A stretch of DNA of 64,000 nucleotides from Anoxypelagibacter sp902613655 (GCA_902613655.1 CACMHR010000002.1:71651-135650); one strand, 5' to 3'; shown: positions 27,187-35,394, numbered from the stretch's first letter. Notes: generated from the sequence alone by a model not told the origin. Numbers and translations are program-made.

Positions 27187-27689
27187 TGTTTATAAACTCC
27201 CACTTTCAAATTTTCTGCAGTATATATCTGTTTACCATCAGCTTTCAAAATACCATCCGCAAAACCAACAGTTCCACCCTCGGTCTTTAAAACTTTTTTC
27301 ATATCTACTTCATAAGTTGCTATTTTTACTTTTTTTATAACTTCACCAGTAAATCTAACAGAATTTACACCTAAAGCACGTCCTTTACCTGGTTCGCCAA
27401 TCCACCCAAGGTAGAAACCAACTAATTGCCACATTGCATCTAACCCTAGACATCCTGGCATTACAGGGTCAGCCTTAAAATGACAATCAAAGAACCACAT
27501 TTTATCTTTTATATCTAGCTCAGCTTTTACTACACCCTTTTTAAATTTGCCTTGATCGGATTTTATTTGTGTTATTCTATCAAACATTAACATCGGAGGT
27601 GCCGGTAGACGCGCATTCCCTTCACCAAACAAGTTACCGTTTGCACATTCAATTAATTCGTTATAGTTGTAATTGTTTTTTTGTTTCAT
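27183..27689 (-). CDS. fabA: 3-hydroxydecanoyl-[acyl-carrier-protein] dehydratase/isomerase
   Basis: FabA dehydrates 3-hydroxydecanoyl-ACP and isomerises the product, the entry to anaerobic unsaturated fatty-acid synthesis. The hot-dog-fold protein carries the active-site His in FFDCHFKADPVMPG and the Asp in GCLGLDAMWQLVGFYLGW, both intact. I chose the ATG at 27689 (168 residues), which aligns with the E. coli start, over an in-frame TTG at 27704 that would add five residues. It heads the fabA-fabB-fabI operon and diverges from irr across about 80 bases. Confidence 0.96.
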   Translation of the reverse strand: MKQKNNYNYNELIECANGNLFGEGNARLPAPPMLMFDRITQIKSDQGKFKKGVVKAELDIKDKMWFFDCHFKADPVMPGCLGLDAMWQLVGFYLGWIGEPGKGRALGVNSVRFTGEVIKKVKIATYEVDMKKVLKTEGGTVGFADGILKADGKQIYTAENLKVGVYKQ

Positions 27690-27708
27690 TTTGAAAGTTA
27701 ACAATTGC

Positions 27709-27736
27709 TTGAGTTTTTAGCAATATCATATATAAA
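27709..27736 (+). promoter_or_regulatory. Candidate sigma70 promoter for irr
   Basis: TTGAGT (27709-27714) and TATAAA (27731-27736) are separated by 16 bases in the fabA-irr intergenic gap, placing a start point roughly 25 bases before the irr ATG at 27770. Five of six consensus bases match in each box by eye. The region is AT-rich, so chance matches are likely. Confidence 0.4.
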
Positions 27737-27769
27737 ATTGGAAAATTATACAGTAAGTTAATACAAAAA

Positions 27770-28183
27770 ATGAATAATAAAAACAAGATTTTTATAGATA
27801 AACTTAGATCTTCAGGTCTTAGACCTACAAATCAAAGAGTAGAAATAAGCAAATTTCTCTTTAATAGAAAAAAAACATTCCATTTCACAGTTGAAGAATT
27901 AAAAAACTCTATGAATTTAAAAAGGTCAAAAAAAATTTCTACAGCAACTTTTTATAATACTGTACATGCACTTAAAAGTGCAGGACACTTGAAGGAATTC
28001 TCTTTGGAGAACAACACATCTTATTATGACACTAATATTACATCTCATCATCATTTTTTCGATAACGGGAAAGTAATTGATATTAAGAGCGACAAAATTA
28101 CCTTTAAAAAACTTCCAGATGCCCCAAAAGGCAAGAAAATTAAAAACGTTGAAGTTGTAATAAGATTAGAAAATAATAATTAA
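27770..28183 (+). CDS. irr: Iron response regulator Irr (Fur superfamily)
   Basis: Irr is the heme/iron-status regulator of alphaproteobacteria. The 137-residue protein has a Fur-type winged helix (GLRPTNQRVEISKFLF, then KISTATFYNTVHALKSAGHLKEF with the FYNTV form typical of Irr rather than VYRTI of Fur) and a C-terminal domain with SHHHFFDNGKVIDI, the HxH heme-binding motif. No N-terminal heme regulatory Cys-Pro motif is present, as in most non-Bradyrhizobium Irr proteins. It lies beside fabA-fabB-fabI, a conserved neighbourhood, and directly upstream of katG, whose promoter carries an Irr-box-like palindrome. Confidence 0.9.
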   Translation: MNNKNKIFIDKLRSSGLRPTNQRVEISKFLFNRKKTFHFTVEELKNSMNLKRSKKISTATFYNTVHALKSAGHLKEFSLENNTSYYDTNITSHHHFFDNGKVIDIKSDKITFKKLPDAPKGKKIKNVEVVIRLENNN

Positions 28184-28206
28184 TCCAAAAAAAAGATCTT
28201 GTTGTA

Positions 28207-28234
28207 TTGACACATACTTTAGAATAATTATAAA
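28207..28234 (+). promoter_or_regulatory. Strong sigma70-like promoter for katG
   Basis: A perfect TTGACA (28207-28212) and TATAAA (28229-28234) are separated by 16 bases, with transcription predicted about 20 bases before the katG ATG at 28262. It is the best promoter match I found in the window. Confidence 0.65.
28218..28234. promoter_or_regulatory. Irr-box (ICE)-like palindrome over the katG -10 region
   Basis: TTTAGAATAATTATAAA is one base from the perfect inverted repeat TTTAGAA-N3-TTCTAAA, which is the known iron-control-element (Irr binding) consensus of alphaproteobacteria. It covers the katG -10 box and lies 35 bases after the irr stop codon. Binding here would occlude RNA polymerase, so Irr would repress katG. 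The match is seen in sequence; the regulation is inferred. Confidence 0.6.
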
Positions 28235-28261
28235 GTAGTTATAACTAAAATTTAATACTTT

Positions 28262-30445
28262 ATGAGCGTTGGACTTAAAAAAAATGGCAATGGCAATGGC
28301 AATGGCAAATGCCCTGTAATGCACGGGGGTGTTACTAAAGTAGGAGAGTCAAACACTTCAAGACAATGGCCAAATAGTATTAATCTTGATATTTTACATC
28401 AACACGACACAAAAACTAATCCACTACCTAAATTTGACTATAGAAAAGAAGTAAAAAAATTAAATTTTAAAGCACTAAAAAAAGATTTGCTAAAATTAAT
28501 GACCGAAAGCCAAGAATGGTGGCCAGCAGATTTAGGAACTTATAGTGGCCTTATGGTAAGACTAACCTGGCACCAAGTTGGAACTTATAGGGAGTTTGAC
28601 GGAAGACCTAACGTGGGATCTCATAGATTTTCCCCTCAAGACTCTTGGCCAGATAACACAAACTTAGATAAAGCTAGACGTCTTCTTTGGCCAATCAAAA
28701 AAAAATACGGAAATAGATTAAGCTGGTCAGACCTTATGGTTCTAGCTGGAACCATGGCATATGAGCACGCTGGATTTAAAACTTTTGGCTTTTCGTTTGG
28801 TAGAGAAGATATATGGGAACCTGAGAAAGATGTTTATTGGGGTAAAGAGACAGAACCATTAGCAGTGAACAGGTATGGTGATCCACAAGATCGTTCTTCT
28901 TTAGAAGCTCCTCTTGCAGCGTCACATTTTCAACTTGTTTATGTTAACCCTCAAGGAGTTGAAGGTAAACCTGATCCAGTAAGAACTGCGATGGATGTGC
29001 GTGAAACTTTTGGTCGAATGGGAATGAACGATGTTGAAACTGCCGCTCTTACTGTTGGAGGCCATTCTATTGGAAGGGCTCATGGTAATGGTAATCCAGA
29101 AAATTTAGGTCCAGAACCCGCTGGTGCTGATATTCACGAACAAGGTTTTGGGTGGAATCAAAAAAATGGAACAGGCGCTAACCAAATAACTTCAGGCCTC
29201 GAGGGAGCCTGGACAACCAACCCTGACAAATGGGATCATCAATACTTAGATCTTTTACTAAACTACGAGTGGGAAAGCAAAAAAAGTCCTGCAGGTGCTT
29301 GGCAATGGGAACCTATTAACCTTGAAGAAGACAAAAAGCCAAGAGATTTAGGGGACCCTAATAAAAAGGCTAGATTAATGTTTACTGACGCAGATATGGC
29401 TATGGCAATGGATCCAGATTATAGAAAAATTTCAGAAAGATTTTATAAAGACCCAAAATTTTTTGAAGACTCATTCGCGCGTGCTTGGTTTAAGTTAACT
29501 CATAGAACAATGGGAAATAAAGGAAATTATATTGGTCCTTGGGCACCAAAAGAAGATTTACTCTGGCAAGGTAATGTTCCATCTCCAAAAAAGAAATATA
29601 ATGTAAATAAGGTAAAAAAAATGATTTCAAATACTAGCTTATCTACTGGTGATTTAATTACAATTGCATGGGATAGTGCTAGAACATATAGAAGAACTGA
29701 CAAAAGAGGTGGAGCTAATGGTGCAAGAATTCGATTATCACCTATGAAGGATTGGGAAGCAAACGAGCCAAAAAAACTTTCAAAGACTTTAAAAATTATT
29801 GAAAATATAGCTAATAAAACTGGAGCTACTATTGCGGATGCAATTATTCTTGCGGGTAATGTTGGTCTTGAAAAAGCGATAAAGAAAGCCGGCTCTAAAA
29901 TTAAGGTTCCATTTAGTCCAGGTAGGGGAGATTCATCACAAGAGCAAACAGAATTAAAAAGTTTTAAATGGTTAGAACCTCTGCATGACGGTTTTAGGAA
30001 CTATGTGAAAGCTGATTACTCCGTTATGCCAGAAGAACTTTTATTAGAACGTGCCTCCTTGATGGGATTGACCGCCCAAGAAATGACTTGTCTAGTGGGA
30101 GGTATGAGAGTTTTAGGAACAAACCACGAGTCTGCAAAAGACAAAGGGGTATTCACAAGTAAAATTGGTGCTTTGACAAATGATTTCTTTATTAATTTGT
30201 TAGATATGAAATATATTTGGAAACCGGCTGGCAAAAATTCTTACGATTTAGTCGATCGTAAAACAAATAAAGTTAAGTACTCTGCCTCTAGAGCTGACCT
30301 AGTTTTGGGTTCAAATTCAATTTTAAGATCCTATGCAGAAGTTTATGCCCAAGACGATAACAAAGAAAAATTCATAGAAGATTTTGTTAAAATCTGGACA
30401 AAAATTATGAATGCAGATAGAGAAGATTATAAGAAACTAAACTAA
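28262..30445 (+). CDS. katG: Catalase-peroxidase KatG
   Basis: KatG is a heme enzyme that dismutates hydrogen peroxide and also has peroxidase activity. The 727-residue length is standard and both half-domains are present. The distal triad Arg100-Trp103-His104, proximal His268 (GGHSIGRAHG), and the covalent Trp103-Tyr227-Met253 adduct residues that give KatG its catalase activity are all intact. Two oddities are an N-terminal (Asn-Gly)4 repeat from a hexanucleotide repeat, and replacement of the usual GRGG...GQQRFAP segment after the distal site by GRPNVGSHRFSP. Base composition looks richer in G+C than its neighbours. The gene sits between irr and a DUF2061 gene two bases downstream. Catalase is unusual for SAR11-type genomes. 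Confidence 0.97.
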   Translation: MSVGLKKNGNGNGNGKCPVMHGGVTKVGESNTSRQWPNSINLDILHQHDTKTNPLPKFDYRKEVKKLNFKALKKDLLKLMTESQEWWPADLGTYSGLMVRLTWHQVGTYREFDGRPNVGSHRFSPQDSWPDNTNLDKARRLLWPIKKKYGNRLSWSDLMVLAGTMAYEHAGFKTFGFSFGREDIWEPEKDVYWGKETEPLAVNRYGDPQDRSSLEAPLAASHFQLVYVNPQGVEGKPDPVRTAMDVRETFGRMGMNDVETAALTVGGHSIGRAHGNGNPENLGPEPAGADIHEQGFGWNQKNGTGANQITSGLEGAWTTNPDKWDHQYLDLLLNYEWESKKSPAGAWQWEPINLEEDKKPRDLGDPNKKARLMFTDADMAMAMDPDYRKISERFYKDPKFFEDSFARAWFKLTHRTMGNKGNYIGPWAPKEDLLWQGNVPSPKKKYNVNKVKKMISNTSLSTGDLITIAWDSARTYRRTDKRGGANGARIRLSPMKDWEANEPKKLSKTLKIIENIANKTGATIADAIILAGNVGLEKAIKKAGSKIKVPFSPGRGDSSQEQTELKSFKWLEPLHDGFRNYVKADYSVMPEELLLERASLMGLTAQEMTCLVGGMRVLGTNHESAKDKGVFTSKIGALTNDFFINLLDMKYIWKPAGKNSYDLVDRKTNKVKYSASRADLVLGSNSILRSYAEVYAQDDNKEKFIEDFVKIWTKIMNADREDYKKLN
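28283..28306 (+). repeat. Hexanucleotide tandem repeat (AATGGC)4 in the katG 5' end
   Basis: Four perfect copies of AATGGC encode Asn-Gly four times at residues 8-15 of KatG, just before the CPVMHGG block. Slippage would add or remove Asn-Gly units without shifting frame. Confidence 0.9.
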
Positions 30446-30446
30446 C

Positions 30447-30695
30447 ATGACAGAGTTAACATCTGGTATATTTAATGCTTCAAAAAAAATCTATGACACA
30501 AACAGAGGCTCAATATTAAGAACAATTGTTTATACAATTGGTCACTTTGCAATTGCAATTACTGTATTGATGTTGGTTGCAGATGTATCTTTTTATATAG
30601 CATTAACTGATGCAATAGTTGAACCTTTGGCTAATTCAGTTTGGTATTTTTTACTAGATAAGTTTTGGGCTTCAAAGGTAATGAAGAAAAAGTAA
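30447..30695 (+). CDS. DUF2061 family small membrane protein
   Basis: This 82-residue protein has two membrane segments (about 27-45 and 50-70), a conserved RTIVYTIGHFAIAIT start to the first segment, and an aromatic C-terminal NSVWYFLLDKFWASKV block. That layout matches DUF2061, a family of small integral membrane proteins of unknown function. It starts one base after the katG stop codon, which suggests cotranscription and translational coupling with catalase. It ends one base from the convergent SH3 gene. No function can be stated. Confidence 0.78.
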   Translation: MTELTSGIFNASKKIYDTNRGSILRTIVYTIGHFAIAITVLMLVADVSFYIALTDAIVEPLANSVWYFLLDKFWASKVMKKK

Positions 30696-30696
30696 A

Positions 30697-31143
30697 TCAA
30701 AGTCTTCCAACTAAATTTTCTTTTTTTATCCAACCTGCAAACTGACCTGTTTTAATTTTACACCAATCCATTTTACACTTTCTTATTAAACACAATCTTC
30801 CTTTCTCAATTACAGCTAAAGGTTTTGAATATTCTGAGGGTTTCCTAAAAATAATTGATTTGTCCTTATTGTTTAATGCAGCTTTTTTTTTTGATAACTG
30901 GGAAATATGAATCCAACCTGAATTATTTTCATGATCTTTTATTTTTCTAAAATTATACGATTTATCAAGAATTAATACTGGCAAAAACTTTTTTTTGTAA
31001 ACCAATTTAATTGGATGATTTAAAGATGGACCCTGTCTTAAATTGACTTTATCACTTCTTAAAGTCAGATAATATTCTGTTTCAGCGAATGAATTATTTC
31101 CTATGAAAATTGATAAAATTAATAAAATTACTATCTTAACCAT
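30697..31143 (-). CDS. Periplasmic SH3-domain protein
   Basis: This 148-residue protein has an N-terminal signal peptide (about 1-20, cleavage near FAETE) followed by two bacterial SH3 repeats: residues about 28-85 (VNLRQGPSLNHPIKLVYKKKFLPV ... SGWIHISQL) and 92-148 (RKPSEYSKPLAVIEKG ... AGWIKKENL). Such modules often bind cell-wall peptides. Similar two-repeat proteins are common in alphaproteobacteria without a known role. The start overlaps the upstream ThiF-family gene by eight bases, so it is the last gene of the ubiE-ubiB-coaBC run. Confidence 0.82.
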   Translation of the reverse strand: MVKIVILLILSIFIGNNSFAETEYYLTLRSDKVNLRQGPSLNHPIKLVYKKKFLPVLILDKSYNFRKIKDHENNSGWIHISQLSKKKAALNNKDKSIIFRKPSEYSKPLAVIEKGRLCLIRKCKMDWCKIKTGQFAGWIKKENLVGRL

Positions 31144-31897
31144 GAAAATTTTTATTTTTACAATCAGGATTTTTTAATAGCTTTACGACTCTAAAATCAG
31201 AATTAAGCGAATTAAAAATCATAACATTGCCCTTTTTTCTATTTTTAATATTTAAAATTGACTTTATTACCTCATTAGCCTGAAGTGAACCAGCCATACC
31301 TGCTAGTGTAGTCATAATACCATCAGTTTGACAATTAACTTCGTCAGTTGGTAATTGAGGCATAAAACATCTAAAACAAGCTGATTTATTTCTGAAATCA
31401 AAATTAAATAACTGCCCATCAAATTTATTTATCGCAGCAGAGATAAGTATTTTTTTATTTTTTATACAGTAATCATTGATTAAGTATCTTGTTTTAAAAT
31501 TATCAGTACCATCGCATATGATAGGATAATTTTTTGCAATTTGATTAATATTTTTTTTATCAATTTTTTTTTTATAAATATTAACAGTAATTTTATTATC
31601 AATATTTTTTATTACTTTTTTTGCAACTATCACTTTCTTTTTGCCGATATCTTTTTTAGTAAAAAGAATTTGCCTACTTAAATTTGAAATTTCAACAATA
31701 TCATGATCTACAACTCCGATATTACCAACCCCAGAGTATGTTAGGTATAAAATTAATGGACAGCCCAGTCCACCCGCACCTATTACTAAAACTTTTGAAT
31801 TTATAATTTTTTTTTGTCCAATAATTCCAATTTTTTTAAGAATTAATTGTTTATAATATTTCTGGTAATCTTCACCTTTAATTGAGGTTTTTTTCAT
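31136..31897 (-). CDS. MoeB/ThiF-family sulfur-carrier adenylyltransferase
   Basis: This E1-like enzyme adenylates the C-terminus of a sulfur carrier such as MoaD or ThiS. The 253-residue protein has the nucleotide loop VIGAGGLGCPL near residue 37, the DHDIVEISNLSRQILF block, and TDNFKTRYLINDYC with the conserved Arg. The first zinc Cys pair is present (CFRC), but the C-terminal pair appears reduced to a single Cys (NPDCKNKN), so zinc binding may be altered. Whether it serves molybdopterin or thiamine synthesis cannot be decided; no moa or thi genes are in the window. It overlaps coaBC by 20 bases. Confidence 0.85.
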   Translation of the reverse strand: MKKTSIKGEDYQKYYKQLILKKIGIIGQKKIINSKVLVIGAGGLGCPLILYLTYSGVGNIGVVDHDIVEISNLSRQILFTKKDIGKKKVIVAKKVIKNIDNKITVNIYKKKIDKKNINQIAKNYPIICDGTDNFKTRYLINDYCIKNKKILISAAINKFDGQLFNFDFRNKSACFRCFMPQLPTDEVNCQTDGIMTTLAGMAGSLQANEVIKSILNIKNRKKGNVMIFNSLNSDFRVVKLLKNPDCKNKNFHG

Positions 31898-33101
31898 TGG
31901 AGAGAAATGTATCTACAATTTTTTTAGCCACGATTGAAGCAACAAATTTTTTTGAATTTTTTTTAACTTTTTCAATTTTTCCATTTTTATCAATTATTAA
32001 TACTTCATTATAATCACTATGAAAGCCCCTATCTTTTTTTGAAACATCGTTGGCAATCATCATGTCACAAAACTTTTCGTACATTTTTATTTTTGAATTT
32101 TTTATCAAGTTTTCAGTTTCAGCAGAAAAGCCAATTAAAAGTTTAGGTTTAAATCTGTTATTTTTTCCTAGAAAACTTAAAATATCTGGATTTCTCTCAA
32201 TTTTAATTTCATTAATTTGACTTTTTTTAATTTTATTCTTCTGAAAAGATATAGGCTTAAAATCAGAAACTGCAGCTGCACATATTGCAATATGAGTTGG
32301 AAGTTTTTTTTTCACTGCTTCCAGCATTTGTTTTCCAGTCACTACTTTTTTGACTTCAATCTCATTATCATATTTCAATTTAGTAGGCCCTGATATCAAA
32401 GTAGTCTTAATACCCAATCTTGTTAATTCCAAAGCTATTTCATAACCTTGTTTCCCACTTGACTCATTTGATATGTATCTTACAGGATCAATATACTCTT
32501 TGGTTGGCCCGGTTGTAACTATAGCCCTTATTTTTTTACTTTTAAGTAAATCTTTTTTTTTAAAAAACCTAACTAAAAAGGATAGAATTTGACGAGGACT
32601 TGACATTTTTCCTTTACCATATTCGCCGCATGCCATTTCACCATCTTCAGGCCCAATAAACTTATATCCATAGTCGATAAGAGTATTGAAGTTTTTTTGT
32701 GTAGCTTTGTGTTCCCACATTCTTACGTTCATTGCTGGAATTAGAAATATTTCTTTATTTGAAGCTAAAATAATGGTTGAGGCAAGGTCATCCGCACTTC
32801 CTTTGCTTAGTCTAGACATGAAATTTGCTGTGGCAGGCAGAACCATAATTAAATCTGCCCATCTAGATAGAGAAATATGATCAAAATTCCCTTTATTTTT
32901 TTTATCAAAAACTTCTTCAAAAACTCTATTTTTCGATAAAGATGACAATGATAATGAAGTAACAAATTTTTTTCCGCTTTTTGTCAAAACTACTTTTACC
33001 GAACAACCTTTTCTTTGAAGAAGCCTTATAAGATCAAGTGATTTGTAGGCAGAAATACCGCCACCTATAACAAGTAAAATTTTTTTATTTTCTAGGCTCA
33101 T
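31878..33101 (-). CDS. coaBC: Bifunctional phosphopantothenoylcysteine decarboxylase/phosphopantothenate-cysteine ligase CoaBC
   Basis: CoaBC carries out two successive steps of coenzyme A synthesis. The 407-residue protein has an N-terminal flavodoxin-like CoaC domain (about 1-185) with GGGISAYKSLDLIRLL, the active-site His in FDHISLSRWAD, PAMNVRMWEH, and the catalytic Cys in EDGEMACGEYGKGKM. The C-terminal CoaB ligase domain (about 190-405) begins TTGPTKEYIDPVRYISN. Length is typical. It lies six bases after ubiB and overlaps the ThiF-family gene; this ubiE-ubiB-coaBC order is common in alphaproteobacteria. Confidence 0.95.
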   Translation of the reverse strand: MSLENKKILLVIGGGISAYKSLDLIRLLQRKGCSVKVVLTKSGKKFVTSLSLSSLSKNRVFEEVFDKKNKGNFDHISLSRWADLIMVLPATANFMSRLSKGSADDLASTIILASNKEIFLIPAMNVRMWEHKATQKNFNTLIDYGYKFIGPEDGEMACGEYGKGKMSSPRQILSFLVRFFKKKDLLKSKKIRAIVTTGPTKEYIDPVRYISNESSGKQGYEIALELTRLGIKTTLISGPTKLKYDNEIEVKKVVTGKQMLEAVKKKLPTHIAICAAAVSDFKPISFQKNKIKKSQINEIKIERNPDILSFLGKNNRFKPKLLIGFSAETENLIKNSKIKMYEKFCDMMIANDVSKKDRGFHSDYNEVLIIDKNGKIEKVKKNSKKFVASIVAKKIVDTFLSNEKNLN

Positions 33102-33107
33102 TACTAA

Positions 33108-34673
33108 TTAAAATACTATAAACAGTCCTATTACAACACCTAAAATGCCTATAACTATATTGTTTCTTAAATTTTTTAATTTCAACTCCTCAACCTCAAA
33201 ATTTTTTCCCGAAAGGGAGTTTAAGTTTAACTTTCCCTCTGCAATCATTTGTAAAGTTGCACTCGCATTATCCATTACATTTGGCAGATCAGGAATTTTT
33301 TGTAAAATATCCTTAGATATCTCAATGGTTCTCTTAAAGGTTGATTTAGGACCTTTTACACTTTGCATCCAATTTTCCAAAACTGGTCGAGATACTTCCC
33401 AAATATTTGTTTCAGGATTTATTTTTCTCGCAACTCCCTCAACTACAACCATAGTTTTCTGAAGAAGAAGCAATTGTGTTTGTGTATGCATATTAAATTT
33501 TTCAGTTATTTCAAATAGCTGCCCTAGCAGGTTTGCACCCGAAATATCTTTAATTGATTGGCCAAAGATAGGTTCCCCAATTGATCGCAAAGCTTGTGTC
33601 AATTCATCCTTTGAAGTTTCAGTCGGAACTAATCCAGCCAGAAAGTGCATTTCAGCAACTTTATTATAATCTCTATTTATAAATCCAAAAAGAATTTCAG
33701 CTAAATATTTTCTATTATTTTTGTCTAACCTTCCCATAATACCAAAATCAACAGGGACAATATTTCCATCCTTATCAACAAAAAGGTTGCCTTGGTGCAT
33801 ATCAGCGTGAAAAAAACCATCCCTTACAGCTTGCTTTAAAAATAATTGAATTAAATTTTCTGAAAGTCTTTTTAAATCAATATTTAAACTTTTTATTTTC
33901 AAAGTATCCCTTATAGAAATACCTTCGATTTTATCTAGTGTTAGTATTCTTTTAGACGTAAAGTTCCAATATATTTTTGGAACTTTTATGCCTTTGTCAT
34001 TCAAAGTGTTTTCTCTCAGTTCACTTGCGGCCGCTGCTTCAAAACGGAGATCCATTTCCATATTCGTAATCTGCTTTAAAAGAAATATCACCTCAACTAA
34101 TCTCAATCTTTTTGTTTTCCTAAAAATATTTTCAATTAAAAATGCTAAAAAATTTAATGCATCTAATTCTTCATTAAATATTCTTTGAATATCAGGTCTT
34201 AAAATTTTAATAGCTAAATCTTTATCTGAACCATTGATATTAATTTCTGCAAAGTGCACTTGTGCAATAGAAGCAGCAGCTATTGGCTCACTTATATTTT
34301 TTATTTTTGAATAATATTTTTCACCTATTTCTCTTTTAATTATTTGTTTTGCTTCGGCTGTATTAAAAGCAGGCAATTTATCTTGTAACTTTTCTAAATT
34401 TTTTGCTATTTCATCTCCAATTATATCCGGTCTTGTCGCAAGGAATTGCCCCAATTTTATAAAAGTAGGACCCATACTTTCCAAAGAGTCACACAATTTT
34501 TCACCTGGTGATTTATTCAAATTTTGAATTTTTTTCTCTGAGCCGATTGAAAAAATAAATATAATAAACTTAAAAAAACCTGGGACAGGTTTAAATTTAT
34601 CCAACGTTTCTACAGCTCCAGACACTGATAGCTTTCTCAATATTTTTAATAGATTAAATATTTTTTTAAACAT
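33108..34673 (-). CDS. ubiB: Ubiquinone biosynthesis atypical kinase UbiB
   Basis: UbiB is an ADCK/ABC1-type ATPase needed for ubiquinone synthesis. The frame is open to 34703, but ATG at 34673 (521 residues) falls one base after the ubiE stop and gives the normal MFKKIFNLL start. The family motifs are present: the KLGQ motif in FIKLGQFLATRPD, the Ala-rich AAASIAQVH loop replacing a P-loop, the catalytic HADMHQGNLFV, and VDFGIMGRL. One or two membrane segments close the C-terminus (NNIVIGILGVVIGLFIVF), anchoring it in the inner membrane. It sits between ubiE and coaBC. Confidence 0.94.
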   Translation of the reverse strand: MFKKIFNLLKILRKLSVSGAVETLDKFKPVPGFFKFIIFIFSIGSEKKIQNLNKSPGEKLCDSLESMGPTFIKLGQFLATRPDIIGDEIAKNLEKLQDKLPAFNTAEAKQIIKREIGEKYYSKIKNISEPIAAASIAQVHFAEININGSDKDLAIKILRPDIQRIFNEELDALNFLAFLIENIFRKTKRLRLVEVIFLLKQITNMEMDLRFEAAAASELRENTLNDKGIKVPKIYWNFTSKRILTLDKIEGISIRDTLKIKSLNIDLKRLSENLIQLFLKQAVRDGFFHADMHQGNLFVDKDGNIVPVDFGIMGRLDKNNRKYLAEILFGFINRDYNKVAEMHFLAGLVPTETSKDELTQALRSIGEPIFGQSIKDISGANLLGQLFEITEKFNMHTQTQLLLLQKTMVVVEGVARKINPETNIWEVSRPVLENWMQSVKGPKSTFKRTIEISKDILQKIPDLPNVMDNASATLQMIAEGKLNLNSLSGKNFEVEELKLKNLRNNIVIGILGVVIGLFIVF

Positions 34674-34674
34674 T

Positions 34675-35379
34675 TTAAATTTTCCAAGCCGAATGAATCG
34701 CAACTATTCCACCAGAAATATTTCTATACTCCACATTGCTAAAACCGCTGTCTTCTATAATTTTTTTAAAAGTATTTTGATCATAAAACTCATTGATAGT
34801 TTTGATTAAATAATCATAGGGCTCATCATCACCAACAATGTATTTTCCAAGGATTGGAATAATTTTAGAATATTTTTTATATAACTTATCAAGCATTTCA
34901 TTTTCAACTTTGGAGAATTCTAGACAAATGAATCTTCCACCTCTTTTTAAAACTCTGTGGGCTTCTTTCATAGCCATTTTAGTATTGGAAAAATTTCTCA
35001 CTCCAAAACTTACTGAATAAATATCAAATGTGTTATCTTTGAACGGTAATTTTTCCGCATCTGATACATGCCAGCGAATATTATTTAAATCATCCAACTT
35101 TTTCTTACCTTTTTCTATCATAAATTTATTTGGATCAACGCAAGTTACATTGCCTTGATTTTTTAGTCTCTTTAAAAATATTCTAGCTACATCGCCAGTA
35201 CCACTTGCCATATCAATTAAGTGGTCATTTTTTCTTGGGTTCATCCACTCAATTAATCTTTGCTTCCATAATCGATGAATTCCTAGAGACATTAAATCAT
35301 TCATAATGTCATATTTATTAAAAACACTATTAAAAACTTTTGTTGCTTTTTTAATTTTTGACTGGTTAATATTTGTCAT
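34675..35379 (-). CDS. ubiE: Ubiquinone/menaquinone C-methyltransferase UbiE
   Basis: UbiE is a SAM-dependent C-methyltransferase acting on the benzoquinol ring in ubiquinone synthesis. The 234-residue protein has the Rossmann SAM motif DMASGTGDVARIF (about 56-68), the UbiE signature YDIMNDLMSLGIHRLWK near the start, SVSFGVRNF, and RVLKRGGRFICLEFS. It heads the ubiE-ubiB-coaBC operon and diverges from mutM across 15 bases. Confidence 0.96.
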   Translation of the reverse strand: MTNINQSKIKKATKVFNSVFNKYDIMNDLMSLGIHRLWKQRLIEWMNPRKNDHLIDMASGTGDVARIFLKRLKNQGNVTCVDPNKFMIEKGKKKLDDLNNIRWHVSDAEKLPFKDNTFDIYSVSFGVRNFSNTKMAMKEAHRVLKRGGRFICLEFSKVENEMLDKLYKKYSKIIPILGKYIVGDDEPYDYLIKTINEFYDQNTFKKIIEDSGFSNVEYRNISGGIVAIHSAWKI

Positions 35380-35394
35380 TTTATAAATAGTTAT

